Of a stretch of DNA of 64,000 bases, positions 42,979 to 54,073 are shown in pieces. Under the pieces are notes generated by a model. It was not told the origin of the DNA. It did not search any database and saw only the letters and a program-made list of their open reading frames with translations. The DNA is taken from assembly GCA_032622095.1 (NCBI GenBank), contig CP136061.1:16740440-16804439 (forward strand), given 5' to 3'. The position numbers were made by a program, and so were the translations under genes. Each line of letters opens with the position of its first letter. Positions within the stretch are counted from its first letter, which is position 1. The stretch is from Siphonodentalium dalli. Its lineage: Eukaryota > Mollusca > Scaphopoda > Gadilida > Siphonodentaliidae.

Positions 42979-45714
42979 TATGGTAAAAAATAGAATTTTC
43001 TAGCAGGTGGAGGCCACGAGGAAACATAAACACCGCTATGCACCTGAACCAAAGAACTGGATTGACCTGATAACCTACAATATATATATATATATGCACA
43101 ATATGACCATAAGCCAATGTAATATTACCCCATAAGACTAATACCTGTCAGAAGGCTCAAACGAAACAAAAAGTGGCCACTTGGGAGTTGAAAAACCTGC
43201 AAATAAAGTAGATAGCTTCAGAAAGACATGGAGATGGAGACGACATTCCCTTCGGAGCTTATAGCTAATAATATATCCCCCCCCCCCCCCCCCGAAAGGG
43301 GAGAAACATCTATTTTCTAAGGGAATGGAAATAGAAAAATACCCATTGACAAGAAATCCCCGGCCGAGTAGATAAACAAAGGGATGGCCGAATACTGAAT
43401 AACGCCCCTAACGGGCTAACCCAAGGTATAAAGGAGACCCCCCCTTAAAAACAATAGAACCAATCCCAGAACCAAATCGTGAGTGGGGTGGGCCGAGTCC
43501 CAGTACGAGATGAGAGCCCGATGAAAAAACAGCTGCAAGCTCAAAAAAGCGCCCGACACCAATTAATCTGTGACAAGCCATTGTCTATAAGGATGAGGTA
43601 TCATTGATCAATACTCTGACCGGGAAGCGAATGGGTATTATACGGACATACTATGCAAAGCTCAGGCCATATGACTAACTGGGCTCAGCATTGGAGTCTC
43701 ACAGAAGAAAACTTAGTTTGAAGCCTGGAGTTCGAGATATAAATGACTAAGATGCCATAAGCCATTGCATTTGCCCCTGATGACATTCCAAATGTGGAAA
43801 CGCCGACCAACACAGTTAAACCCAACTGACAAATCACAGGCTACTGTATCCATGATAGAAAGGCAGCCAGGAACCGAAATTCCAATGTCATGAAGGTGGA
43901 AAACACACAAGAAACAAAAATTGTGCTAAATACATGTATGCATCAGGATGGTGGCACAAGCCCAAAACCAGCGGAAACCGATGGCAGGTAGGTAGCTAAA
44001 AGCAGACCAAGACGCACCGCGCCCCCAACTGTTCTTGCTCTTCTGACTGGCCCCTGACGAGTTGATGGTGCAAGGTATCCCGTCTGGGATGGATGGGGTG
44101 CCCCTCCGATTGTACCCTGTTCCGGAGACAACCATCACCCGAAGTGCGAATCTAGAGGGCGGATCATATGATCTGCATCCTACACCCAATGGTAGTGAAT
44201 ATCTCGCACGAGGGGAAGCAGCTGGCAAGAATCTTCTTCAGTCTGTCTGAAGTGTGCACAACGTGAGTCATATGCTGCCCCTTAGACGCAACATTATCCT
44301 GCAGTGGTAATCCCCGATGTCAGCAAAAGACCTGGCTTTGTATATTAAATGAGACCACTATGCGAATCAAGCACTATCAAGAAAAAACAAAACCAATGTG
44401 TACCAACAACAGAGCCCATAAGACGAATGACGTATTAGAACCAAAGGCCGATCTCACAGAAGCCTTTTCTTTCTTCTTTTCCTCGCTAACACGCCATGTT
44501 GCCCATTAAGCCCGAGCGGGGTGGCTGAATTAGACCTCATGTCAACTGCGTTCTGAAATGGAACATATGTCTAACTATGGATAATGGACTCATCTATGTA
44601 TTACTTATTTCAAAAGTGAATTCCATTTTTAGTTAGAACTGAAAGCAACCTGCAGATAAAAGATATGCAAGTGCACCCACCTAAAATATAAAACCATATT
44701 TAGAAGATAAACCCTATATATGGTTATTTGGCAACCATAGCTGTAGGTGATTTCCTTATTAAAGTGAGATGAAACACTCCGGTAGGATGATCAAACAGAA
44801 ACGGAGAATAATCTGACTCAGTAAATCCAAAGTTCCAACACACACGCTGTCATTCTCATCTATTAATGAAACACAGTGACGGTCGGAGATAAAGCTTGTT
44901 TATATGCTTGTTTATCTCCGATTCTTGCGTCCCAAATCGAGATGTAAATATTTACCATTTCTCGCACCCGAACCAGTCCAGAACATGTCTTAAAAGTCAG
45001 GAAAATTAAAGGGCGCGAGTCATATAATAATCGAGTGATATGAATGACCCACCCTCCAAAGTATACTCCTGAAGACTATAGACACTCTTCCAGCAATGAC
45101 CGTGACCTCGCAAGAGCTGGATGGAACATTGAAAGAAGCAACAACTTATAAAGCAAGAAGTTGAACACTTCCCCAATCCGAGAACAATAAAATATTTTAA
45201 TACCTCTCAGGATGGTCGATCCCATGTCGCCGAGTTTGCAGTCCGATGGTATAACCACTCAGCTCTTGACGACGCTTGTGCAGGGAACAAATTGACTGGC
45301 ATCTCAGGGCAATTTGCTACCAAAACCCATGCAACTTGGATCTTATTTCTTCATTTCTCTGTACCTGGGTACGCCAACGGTCGTCCCGATTATACGAATT
45401 GGAGTCCCGTTCGATAGTCCAGGAAGCCCACCAAATGCGGCCAATGGGTTCGATGGGTAGCCCCAACCCGTGACCTGTTTGGTGGGACTATCGCCCCGAG
45501 TGCTAATTACGCCAATGAAGGGAACACTATATATCGACAAGTGTCAGTGTCCTGGTCTCAAAGGTTTCTGTCTCTTCTCTTAGGACCCTCGAAAAGAGGG
45601 GAAGCACTCTGATGTTCTTTTAAATTGTATATGATTTTAGAATAATGCTATCAAATCATGTCAATCTGAGGTTATTTGCTAATCAAAATTTTGACATTAA
45701 TTTCCTCCCTCGTG
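42979..45714. other. unidentified, partly GC-richer region
   Basis: 43400-44280 and 45260-45600 are visibly richer in G and C than the surroundings. Frames at 43926-44228 (minus), 44062-44250 (plus), 45276-45473 (plus) and 45343-45540 (minus) have no motif I recognise. A C homopolymer of 17 lies at 43277-43293. An old retroelement or captured gene remnant is possible, but nothing identifies it. Confidence 0.35.
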
Positions 45715-46000
45715 AGCGCATGTAAAGGTGACCCGAAAGGAATGTCTAAAGCCATTTCACCTCGGGCTGGAGCTACTGCTCGACCTGATCCCGATCTCCA
45801 TCCGTCCGAACTGGCGATGGGGTGTTAAAAGCTCAAGACACAACGACAAGCTTCCTTTCTAATTTCATGTGAGGTCTGGTCATTGTGGACCCCTGAGGAA
45901 TGTCCAGAGCCTGTACATCTCGGGGATGGAGCAGCAGCTCGTACGGATCCCGATATCCAACCGACCGAACTGGCGATGGGAGGTTAGTGGGTACCAGTTC
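45715..46000 (+). repeat. pair of diverged tandem copies
   Basis: CCGAAAGGAATGTCTAAAGC, CTCGGGCTGGAGC and CGAACTGGCGATGGGGTG at 45735-45825 match CCTGAGGAATGTCCAGAGC, CTCGGGGATGGAGC and CGAACTGGCGATGGGAGGT at 45892-45985. Directly upstream of the non-LTR RT. Confidence 0.6.
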
Positions 46001-46304
46001 CCTGAATATGTCTCTGGAAGAAAGTATAATCCCCACTTGCTTCAAACGGGTTGTGATTAAACCATTGCTGAAAAAGCCAAATATGGATAGGAACAATCTC
46101 AAGAACTATACACCTGTTTCTAACCTTCCTTTTGTATCCAAACTTCTCCAGAGGGTGGTGCTCTATCAACTAAGACAACATCTGGAGGAAAATGATTTGA
46201 ATGAATCTTTCCAATCAGCTTATTGACAACACAACAGCATGGAAACTGCAAGTTTCCCTGTCACCAATGACTTGCTTTGTGCAGCAGATGATCACAATAT
46301 CACT

Positions 46305-46772
46305 TAGACCCCGAAGCCACGACAAATAGTTTTCGCGGCTGGCTCAACCAATTTCGTGACTGGTTAGCTAGCTAAGCCGGCTCAGTAGCAACATTCGTGG
46401 CTGACGAAATATGGAAGCTCAGCCAGCTGAGACATTATAAACAATTTATACTTTAACACATTCAACACTGAATGGATGCTCCCATTCAGTTATATGAAAG
46501 CATGTAATGGAATAGTCTATTCAACATAGCCCGGGTGTTCTGATAATATAAGAACCATGCTGTGTCCATGCGAGTATGCCAATATTAGGCAATGTAGTTT
46601 AGTTCTTTGCGATTCACAGTACTGTTGTGCTTGACATATATGCACATGGCTTAGCCATTTTACAATTCCAACGGTGGAGATTTTTTTATGTGGCTGGCGT
46701 TAGAGAAAATATGGCTGGATGCGGCTTGTGGCCAACATGGCTGGCGGCGTGCAATGGCGGCTTCAGGCTCTA
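46305..46772. mobile_element. hAT-type MITE inserted in the RT
   Basis: Ends TAGACCCCGAAGCCACG and GGCGGCTTCAGGCTCTA are imperfect inverted repeats. Flanks ATATCACT (46297-46304) and ATGTCACC (46773-46780) are an aged 8-bp duplication. Excision restores RT continuity between the DDHNIT and LASFLYLSA codons. 468 bp, non-coding. Confidence 0.8.
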
Positions 46773-47048
46773 ATGTCACCTTAGCCTCATTTCTCTATCT
46801 CTCTGCTACCATTGATACTTTGAATCACAATATCATCATTTCACTCCATAACAAAACAATCAGAATTTCTGGGAAAGTTCTCCACTGGTCCAAATCATAT
46901 ATCTATCAGACAGACTCCAGATTGTTCAAAATGGTGAGTTCTGTTCTAAACCGCATGAACTATCATTGGGTGATCCCCAGGTATCTGTCCTTGGACCAAT
47001 GCTTTATCTTATGTACACTAAACCATTAGGGCAAACAATCAATACCAC

Positions 47049-47348
47049 TAGTGATGCGGACCGGAACACCCTGGGTGGTCCGGTCCACTGTCAAGGCGGT
47101 CCAATCCGTCCAGTCCAGGCCATTCCGGTCCAGTACCCATGCAAAGACCGGTCCAAGGCGGTCCGGTCCACTAACATGTCAATGAATTGCCCGATTTTGA
47201 CATTTTCTCGAAGAAGTTACGCTATATATATTAAATAATTTAGTTCCCTACGTCGCAATAAGTGCATATAACATGTTTGACAACAATTGTGCGTTGCATT
47301 GTCAATTTGTCTTGTCTCTGGTCCAAGGCGGTCCAGTCCGCATCACTA
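47049..47348. mobile_element. hAT-type MITE TAGTGATGCGGACC inserted in the RT
   Basis: The exact duplication AATACCAC lies at 47041-47048 and 47349-47356. Ends TAGTGATGCGGACCGG and GTCCGCATCACTA are inverted. The interior is rich in CGGTCC/GGTCCGGTCC. 300 bp. Same family as the 2.0-kb element at 54074-56078. Confidence 0.95.
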
Positions 47349-47398
47349 AATACCACATGTCTGCCAATGATACACTGATTTATATGCCCAGAAGGCAA

Positions 47399-47490
47399 AG
47401 CAGAATGAGGTCCCAAGTTGAATTTGGTCATGCTAGCCTGCGGTGTGGGATAGATTCACTAAATTTACCCTCTGGGGACCTCATTCTGCA
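47399..47490. repeat. palindromic repeat, GAGGTCCC family, inside the RT
   Basis: GCAGAATGAGGTCCCAAG, GAATTTGGTCATGCTAGCC and the arm CACTAAATTTACCCTCTGGG, GACCTCATTCTGC. It separates the FADD-like block from the next RT block, so it is a third insertion in the same element. Confidence 0.88.
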
Positions 47491-48540
47491 AATGTCAGAC
47501 ACACTATTTCCAGAATTACAGTCTGCTGGGGTGTCCAGAACAGAGAGCAAATTATAATCTTCCCTAAATCAGTTATTTTCATAAATTTCACTGGTGATCA
47601 GCGTTAGCGGGCATATAAAATTAGCTTTATTTATTACACCTTAATGGTTCTATTTAGTGGCAACTACAAATGTGCTGTTGGCATTGAACTGTGGATTCCT
47701 CTGTTAAAACCTGGATGACCTCCAATAAACTGATGTTAAACAATGACAAAACTGAAGTCATGTGGGTTGCAAAACCATACATTGTCAACCAATTGTGCAT
47801 TACATCACTGCAAGTAGAACGTGACACTATTATCTTCTCTTCGTGTGTCAAAAATCTAGAAGTCCATCTCGATCGAACATTGTCTATGGAGACACATATC
47901 GACCACCTCTGCAGGTCTATATTCTTGGAATTGCGACGCCTTGGCCAGGTCCGCAAATATCTCACTGTTGACGCAGCAAAAAAACTTGATGGTTCGTTTA
48001 TTACGAGTCGTCTAGACTACTGTAACATACTATTATTCCGGCTCCCCGATTCGCAAATCAGCAGACTTCGATGCTTGTAGGACACCGCCACCAGAATTGT
48101 ACTTTGAAGAAGGAAAGGCTGTAGCGTAACAACCATGCACGCCGACCTTCACTGGCCACCTATCAAAGATCGGATACAATTCAAAATAGCTACATTTGGT
48201 TTCCGTCAGATGTTTGTCTCTGATTCCCTTCCCGAATATATTAACAGTCTGGTATATCCATGCACTCCCCGGCGAAAACTTCATTCTGGTCAATCGTCCC
48301 TTCTCTGCCCTCAAGGTGCAAATCTTATGACTGTCGGCGACAGAGCTTTCTCTTATATGTTCCGACGACGCTACCCTGACACAAAGAAAACTAACAAAAT
48401 CTGATTACTAGTACATATAATTCCACATATTTATTGATTATTTTGCATGTGCATTCCTTGTGTATTTATATAATGTGTAAAGCGCTTGGGACCCCTTGCG
48501 GAGGATAGGCGCCATATGAATATTATTATTATTATTTTTG

Positions 48541-49158
48541 TAGGTGGAGAAATTTGTGAGGGGAAAGGGACCCTAAAAGAGACCTGCAGCCCTTTAGGCC
48601 AACAAAAATTAAATGTCTGGTTTGGGTTACAAGCCGAAAAAAATAGGGTCGGTAGGGGGAGGCTTGAATTTTTATTATTTTAATTAATTTTGTTATTTTG
48701 ACATATTCTTATAATTTTTCATGTGCACATTTTACTCTACAAGATTGACATAAGATTACTTTTGATTATTTTTGTATAAATTTTATTATTACACAATACT
48801 TTTACTTAGAAATCAATCAATTCTGAGATGCTAAAATGTGTTTTTTGTGTTTTATGAAATTTTTTAGAAGAATTTAAATAGATTTTCTTGAAAACCATGA
48901 GAAAAAAAACACAAATATTAGTTTCTTTGACCCTGCGTAATTGCTTGCTCTTGTAATGTTTGAAGGCCGAGGCTGCTTACCATTATCGAGGCTGCTTACC
49001 ATTATCCATGGTAACATGATTGTGTTTATATTTAGGGTGCTTACTGGTATCCATTCATAAGGTGTCTATGTTTGGACTGCTGACAGGTATCTGTCGGTAA
49101 CATGTTTATTTTTAGACTGCTGACCAGTATCCGTTGGTAACGTGTTTGCATTTGCATT
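48541..49158. repeat. AT-rich spacer and GCTTACCGGTATCC-type short repeats
   Basis: From 48968, degenerate copies of GGCTGCTTACCATTATCC / GACTGCTGACCAGTATCCGT with TTGGTAACGTGTTT recur about five times every 55-60 bp. A two-unit relative is at 56320-56400. Upstream 48541-48967 shows nothing. Confidence 0.6.
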
Positions 49159-49191
49159 TGTTACTTGCGCCAGTCCATGCTGGACGCAAGT
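49159..49191. repeat. short hairpin TTACTTGCG...CGCAAGTAA
   Basis: TTACTTGCGCCAGTCCATG / CTGGACGCAAGTAA with a small loop, followed by (TGTCTGTTTATT)n. This resembles the start of a dispersed element whose far end was not located. Confidence 0.6.
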
Positions 49192-50994
49192 AATGTTTTC
49201 GGTGCGGATATTTGTCTGTTTATTTGTCTGTTTATTTGTCTGTCCTTCCGTGATTATGTTACGTCATACCGGAAGTACATAGAGTAAAGAATGCACATAA
49301 TATGAAATGATTGCATCAATTGTAAATTAAATCCACATATACATGTATACTTAATTTGCATTGTTATCTGGTTTCATTTTGGTAATAAATCGTTCATAAA
49401 TGAACAATATTGAATGATTTCTTTCTGGAAACGGATCAAGACGCGATGACGTCACGATGCATATCAGGACGTCAACAGCTACATGTACATGGGCGCGCAA
49501 AACACCAGACATGATCGCGTCGATGTCCAGACAGCTGAGACTCGTTTTATACGGACGGGCTAAACCATTCCATCTGCCAACAACTTCGTGTTTTAGTATT
49601 ATAAATATATATATACTGCATGGAAAACAAAGGTGGGCAATAGTACTGCCCATTAGAAGCCTATTTTATGTAACTTGGAACTCGGGGAAATGATTTGAGA
49701 TCATGTCTAAAAGATGCGTGCGGAATCGTTTTTTTTTTTTGCAGAGACAGTGAGGTGCGAACATATTTCTGGAAAGTTCAAAACATTTTCGAAAGATCCT
49801 GGTGCATATGAATCTTGTCCGGCCAAACAGTCGATCGCGTGCTTCAATTGAAAAAACAATTGCACTGAACAATGTGAATGTGGAAACATGGATTATTAAA
49901 ATGCCGTATTAATTAACTGGGAAAACAAGCTTTCGTGTTATCAACGCAATAGACTACCCAATGTTATGTTCCCGAAGACTGTACAGATCAGTCGCTAAGG
50001 GCATGTTCACATTGACACACTGTTAATCAAAGATTAGCCAATGGTCGCGTGTCTTTTATTTAATTGCGTCGGTATTTGTAATTTACTTTTATGGTTTTTG
50101 CCACTGAAGTGCAATGGCATACATACTTGATATCATTCTAATCAAATTAGTAATTTAAAGTGATGTGAAACGTAAATTGAACCTCACAATTGAGTTCCCT
50201 GCGTTATTCTGTGGAAAGACTGAATAAAATAACCCCCATACACGAAATGCCCCAACCAGATATCAGTTTGTACTAATTATACGGCCACGTAACTAACTAT
50301 TTACTTTCCCTCAATCGGGACGAATAATTCCACTGTAAACGCCAAATAAATACACTAACGAGTTGTCGTGTGCAGTCGCGGAAACACCCGAACACTTCCG
50401 ACTTGGTCGGGATTGAGTCGGCTTTCGTTCTCAGAAAATAGCTTCCGTGGAGGGAGGCCGTTTGCTGGAATAGCGTAACATCAGCTTAATAAAACGAAAA
50501 ACAAGCGGTATAGTCAATTCGAATGGGAGGGATATAAAAGGAATTATTGCCTGAAATCACCAACGGAAGAACATTGACCGAGTTATGATAGAATTATAAT
50601 CAAAGTGGTCATGATCGAGCAATGAACAACGGTAACAGTTGAAAATGTTACTATTTATAGAAATTTGTAATCGTTGCAGATCGTTGACCGATTTTATGAT
50701 CGAACTACAGCAGGTACAGTCTCGTGCAGAAAGAGTTGTCTTACATGTGTATTTCAAACTGTTTAATTACCTGTGCAATGCTACATGTGTGCCATATTGC
50801 TATTCACTATTCTAGTACAGACCGTATTTGTTTGGGACAGCGATGGTGATATAGATATCCATATGGAATTATGTTTTCTTCAATTTTTGAGTTTATATAG
50901 GCCCAAATAAATATACCATAAGATGGACTCAATCATTGACAGTTAAAATTGGATGGAAGTAAAGAAGTGTTGTGTATTTGCACTAAGTAGCGCA
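49192..50994. other. no feature recognised
   Basis: Unique-looking intronic sequence. Frames at 49351-49653 and 50557-50757 show no recognised motif and no good splice context. Confidence 0.4.
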
Positions 50995-52215
50995 ATTGCG
51001 TTATGCTTAAGCGTAAATATTTGTATGCAAATAAATAATAAATGTAAAAAAGACTCCCATGTGATTTGCTCTAAACTCAAATTAACTCAGGCCATAAAAC
51101 ATTACTCAAACATAGGTGAGGACTCCACCCAGATCCCATACTAAGATGGATATTCAGACTGAGGAAACCAGTTGGAGATAGGTACATGTATTTGCTTAAG
51201 CATAATTCATTTCAATTACGCTTAAGTGTAAATGAAATCCACTTAAGCGTAAATGAGTTGCGCTTAACCGTAATTCATATACACTCCCATTGAACTCCAC
51301 ATACTCAAGCTGAAATGGATGCAACCACATTACTAATGCCAGTAAGTTAACATCCATCAGATTATACAAATATACATATAAGGTAAGACAGCCGATGAAA
51401 TTATTGCTCTTAATATAATTCCAATGTATTATGATAACGCATAAGTCAATTATGCTTAAGCGTAAATGATTACATTAAGCGTAACTGATTTATGCTTAAG
51501 CGTAAATTATTTACGCTTAAATGCAATTAGTTAATATAAAATGTGAAAATGAATCATTTGCCCTTAAGCGCAAGTATATGTCTATCAATATATTTGCGCT
51601 TAAGCGCAAAAACCTAACACTCCCTTACTTCCCTCTGATTGTGAATGATAGAGTCCATCTCATAGTATATTATCATGGACCCATAGTAGTAGCCCCATAT
51701 AATACTGAAACATTGAAGAAAAAATATTTCCATATGCATATATCAGCATCTCTGTCCCTGGTGTCCCAAGAATTGGTGCCTCACTCCCAGAGCTCTAGTA
51801 TATTTTATTAAAGGGACATCTCCTACACAGATATATACCATTTCCATGGCCATAAATATGGAATTCGGGGTTACTGGGGACTTGCTTCCCTCATATGGTG
51901 TACTTATTGACTTGAAATTGGGGAAAACCCCAATTTTCATATTATCAGCATACCTGTCCCCAAGAATTTGTGTCTCCATCCCAGAGATCTAGTATATTTT
52001 GTAAAAGAGATATATCCTGCACATATCTCAGTCTACCATTTCCATGGTCATAAAAGAGATATTGGGGTTACTGGGGGGGGTGCTTCCCTCATATGGTGGG
52101 TCTGTGCCATTTAAAATTAATTCAGGGGGGTGATATCAATGCATATTAATTTTTATTTGCGCAAATGATTTACACTGAAGCGCAAATGATAGATGTTATT
52201 TTGCGAAATATTTGC
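50995..52215. repeat. irregular cluster of the palindromic word TTTACGCTTAAGCGTAAA
   Basis: About thirteen full or half copies of TTTACGCTTAAGCGTAAA and variants with GCGC or ATGC are seen (near 51002, 51192, 51218, 51240, 51262, 51450, 51472, 51490, 51510, 51562, 51595, 52155-52180 and 52210). Spacing is irregular, from about 20 to several hundred bases, unlike a tandem repeat. Around 51800-52100 two diverged copies of an unrelated block of about 200 bp also occur (CCATTTCCATGG, GGTTACTGGGG, CTTCCCTCATATGGTG). Confidence 0.75.
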
Positions 52216-52244
52216 GCTTGATCGTAAATGAATAATAAATGTGA

Positions 52245-53042
52245 AATGGGTATCCCATACATGAAATGCCGTATCTATATGCTATAGCGCGTATATCCTA
52301 CAGGTCTGGGTGAACCACCGATCAATCAATAACAGCCCGATCGGGCTAAAGTAGACCGATCAGGCTAAAATAGACCGATCGTTCTTTCACAGCCAGCTTG
52401 AATCTTGGATAAAGGGAGTAGGCCTACTCTAAATTGTTCTTTCAAGTGAAATAGGCCTCCCATACATGAAACGCCTTATCTATATACTATAGCGCGCATA
52501 CCCTACAGGTCTGGGTGAACCACCGATCAATCAATAATAGCCCGATCGGGCTAAAATAGACCGATCGGTCTTTCACAGCCAGCCTGAATCTTGGATCAAG
52601 GGAGTAGGCCTACTCTAAATTGTTCTTTCAAGTGAAATAGGCCTCCCATACATGAAACGCCTTATCTATATACTATAGCGCGCATACCCTACAGGTCTGG
52701 GTGAACCACCGATCAATCAATAATAGCCCGATCGGGCTAAAATAGACCGATCGGGCTAAAATAGACCGATCGGTCTTTCACAGCCAGCCTGAATCTTGGA
52801 TAAAGGGAGTAGGCCTACTATAAATTGTTCTTTCAAGTGAAATAGGCCTCCCATACATAAAACGCCTTATGTATATCCTATAGTGCGCATATCCTACAGG
52901 TCTGGGTGAACCACCGATCAATCAATAATAGCCCGATCGGGCTAAAATATACCGATCGGGCTAAAATAATCCAATCGGTCTTTCACAGCCAGCATGAATC
53001 TTGGATAAAGGGAGTAGGCCTACTCTAAATTGTTCTTTCAAG
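52245..53042. repeat. four-copy tandem repeat of about 186-205 bp
   Basis: AAGTGAAATAGGCCTCCCAT starts units at 52444, 52630 and 52835, with a diverged first unit at 52245. Each contains GCGCATACCCTACAGGTCTG, GGGTGAACCACCGATCAATC and palindromes GCCCGATCGGGC and GACCGATCGGTC. The third is longer by one extra 19-bp CCGATCGGGCTAAAATAGA block. Confidence 0.93.
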
Positions 53043-54073
53043 TTACAACCATTTTTTTGTAAAAAAATTATTCTGATTCATTTTGAAACTAATGAAAGAC
53101 AATTTTGAAACTAATGAAAGACAATGTATAATTTGTTGCTGGTATATTCATCATAAATTTGAACAAATCTTCAAGCAAAAAAAATTTCAATATTCAAGAA
53201 ATCTCTTACAACAGTGTCAGGAAGACCAATCGATCTAGCTCAGCACGATTGGTCTATCATAGTGTGATGTCAAATATTATTGAAATATTGCTTATAATTT
53301 ACATTTACAGAAGTCAATAATTCGCATGCAGATAACTTCACCTTGTATTCGGCCAAATATGTTGACGTTAGATTAGAAGGCAGAATTCCCAGATTTGTTT
53401 ATTATTGGTGAACCTGGATAATTTCGGAGGTGTGCCAATCGTCTTTTGCACACTGTGAATACGTACTCATTCTCTCCTAAATTTGCAAAAATTCCATATA
53501 TATATAAATATATATACAGAGTGTGAAAACTTTGTTAGTTGCCAAATAATTGTCGACATTTTACTTAGAAAACTTGAATGCAAAAACTATAGGCCCCCTA
53601 TTATTATTTTTTTTTTTTTCTCTTTTTGTTGAATCTACTTTCGTTATCGACATGCCGGCCTTTGTTTTGGCTGTTCTCCCAGTCGTGCGTGCCAGCCGAT
53701 CGTCGTTATTTCGGGTGGTTCCGATTTCCTCCGAATATAATTCCATGAGACCCCGCGCGCTGATTCGCTCCGAAAATGTGTTGGTATCTGAGAAGATTTC
53801 TTACTCTGATCGCAGTTTTCAACAATTTAATACAGGGCGAGTACCGCACTAATAATATGCCACATTGGGGTTTTCTTTCTAGTTTGTTATGACCTTTCTT
53901 GTGGTATATCGGGCACAGTTCTGTCTGACATCAAATATATGCCCACCGGGAGTGAAGCTAATGACTTTAACCCAATTTGTATATAATATAGCATCATCGG
54001 CAACCAATCGTCTTCACATCATTTATATGCATGATGTCTATGTTGTTCTATTAAAATGTCATACAAATCGTAC
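53043..54073. other. no feature recognised
   Basis: AT-rich. The 100-codon plus-strand frame at 53550-53852 has a hydrophobic start but no homologue I recognise. Confidence 0.4.

Larger units (their letters stand above)
45988..48540 (+). pseudogene. decayed L2/Jockey-type non-LTR retrotransposon
   Basis: RT blocks in order on the plus strand: VIKPLLKKPNMDRNNLKNYT and PVSNLPFVSKLLQRVV (46040-46165), then FQSAY; after an insertion YLSATIDTLNH (about 46790); then GDPQVSVLGPMLYLMY (about 46966); after another insertion SANDTLIY (about 47358); LNNDKTEVMWV (about 47735); TSRLDYCN (about 48005); LHWPPIKDRIQFKI; ending near 48400. The 3' end has GTAAAGCGCTTGGGACCCCT, GGCGCCATATGAATATTATT and an (ATT)n tail, typical of this group. 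Many stops and frameshifts. Confidence 0.9.

Noticed and set aside
43149-43199. Possible ZNF277 exon with good TTTATTTGCAG acceptor and GTATTAG donor on the minus strand
   Set aside because: In the required phase it contains a stop, its length breaks the frame with exon 40190-40272, and its translation does not resemble the missing region.
53550-53852. Plus-strand 100-codon frame with a hydrophobic N-terminus as a secreted protein
   Set aside because: It starts in a T homopolymer, and there is no downstream support or recognisable family.
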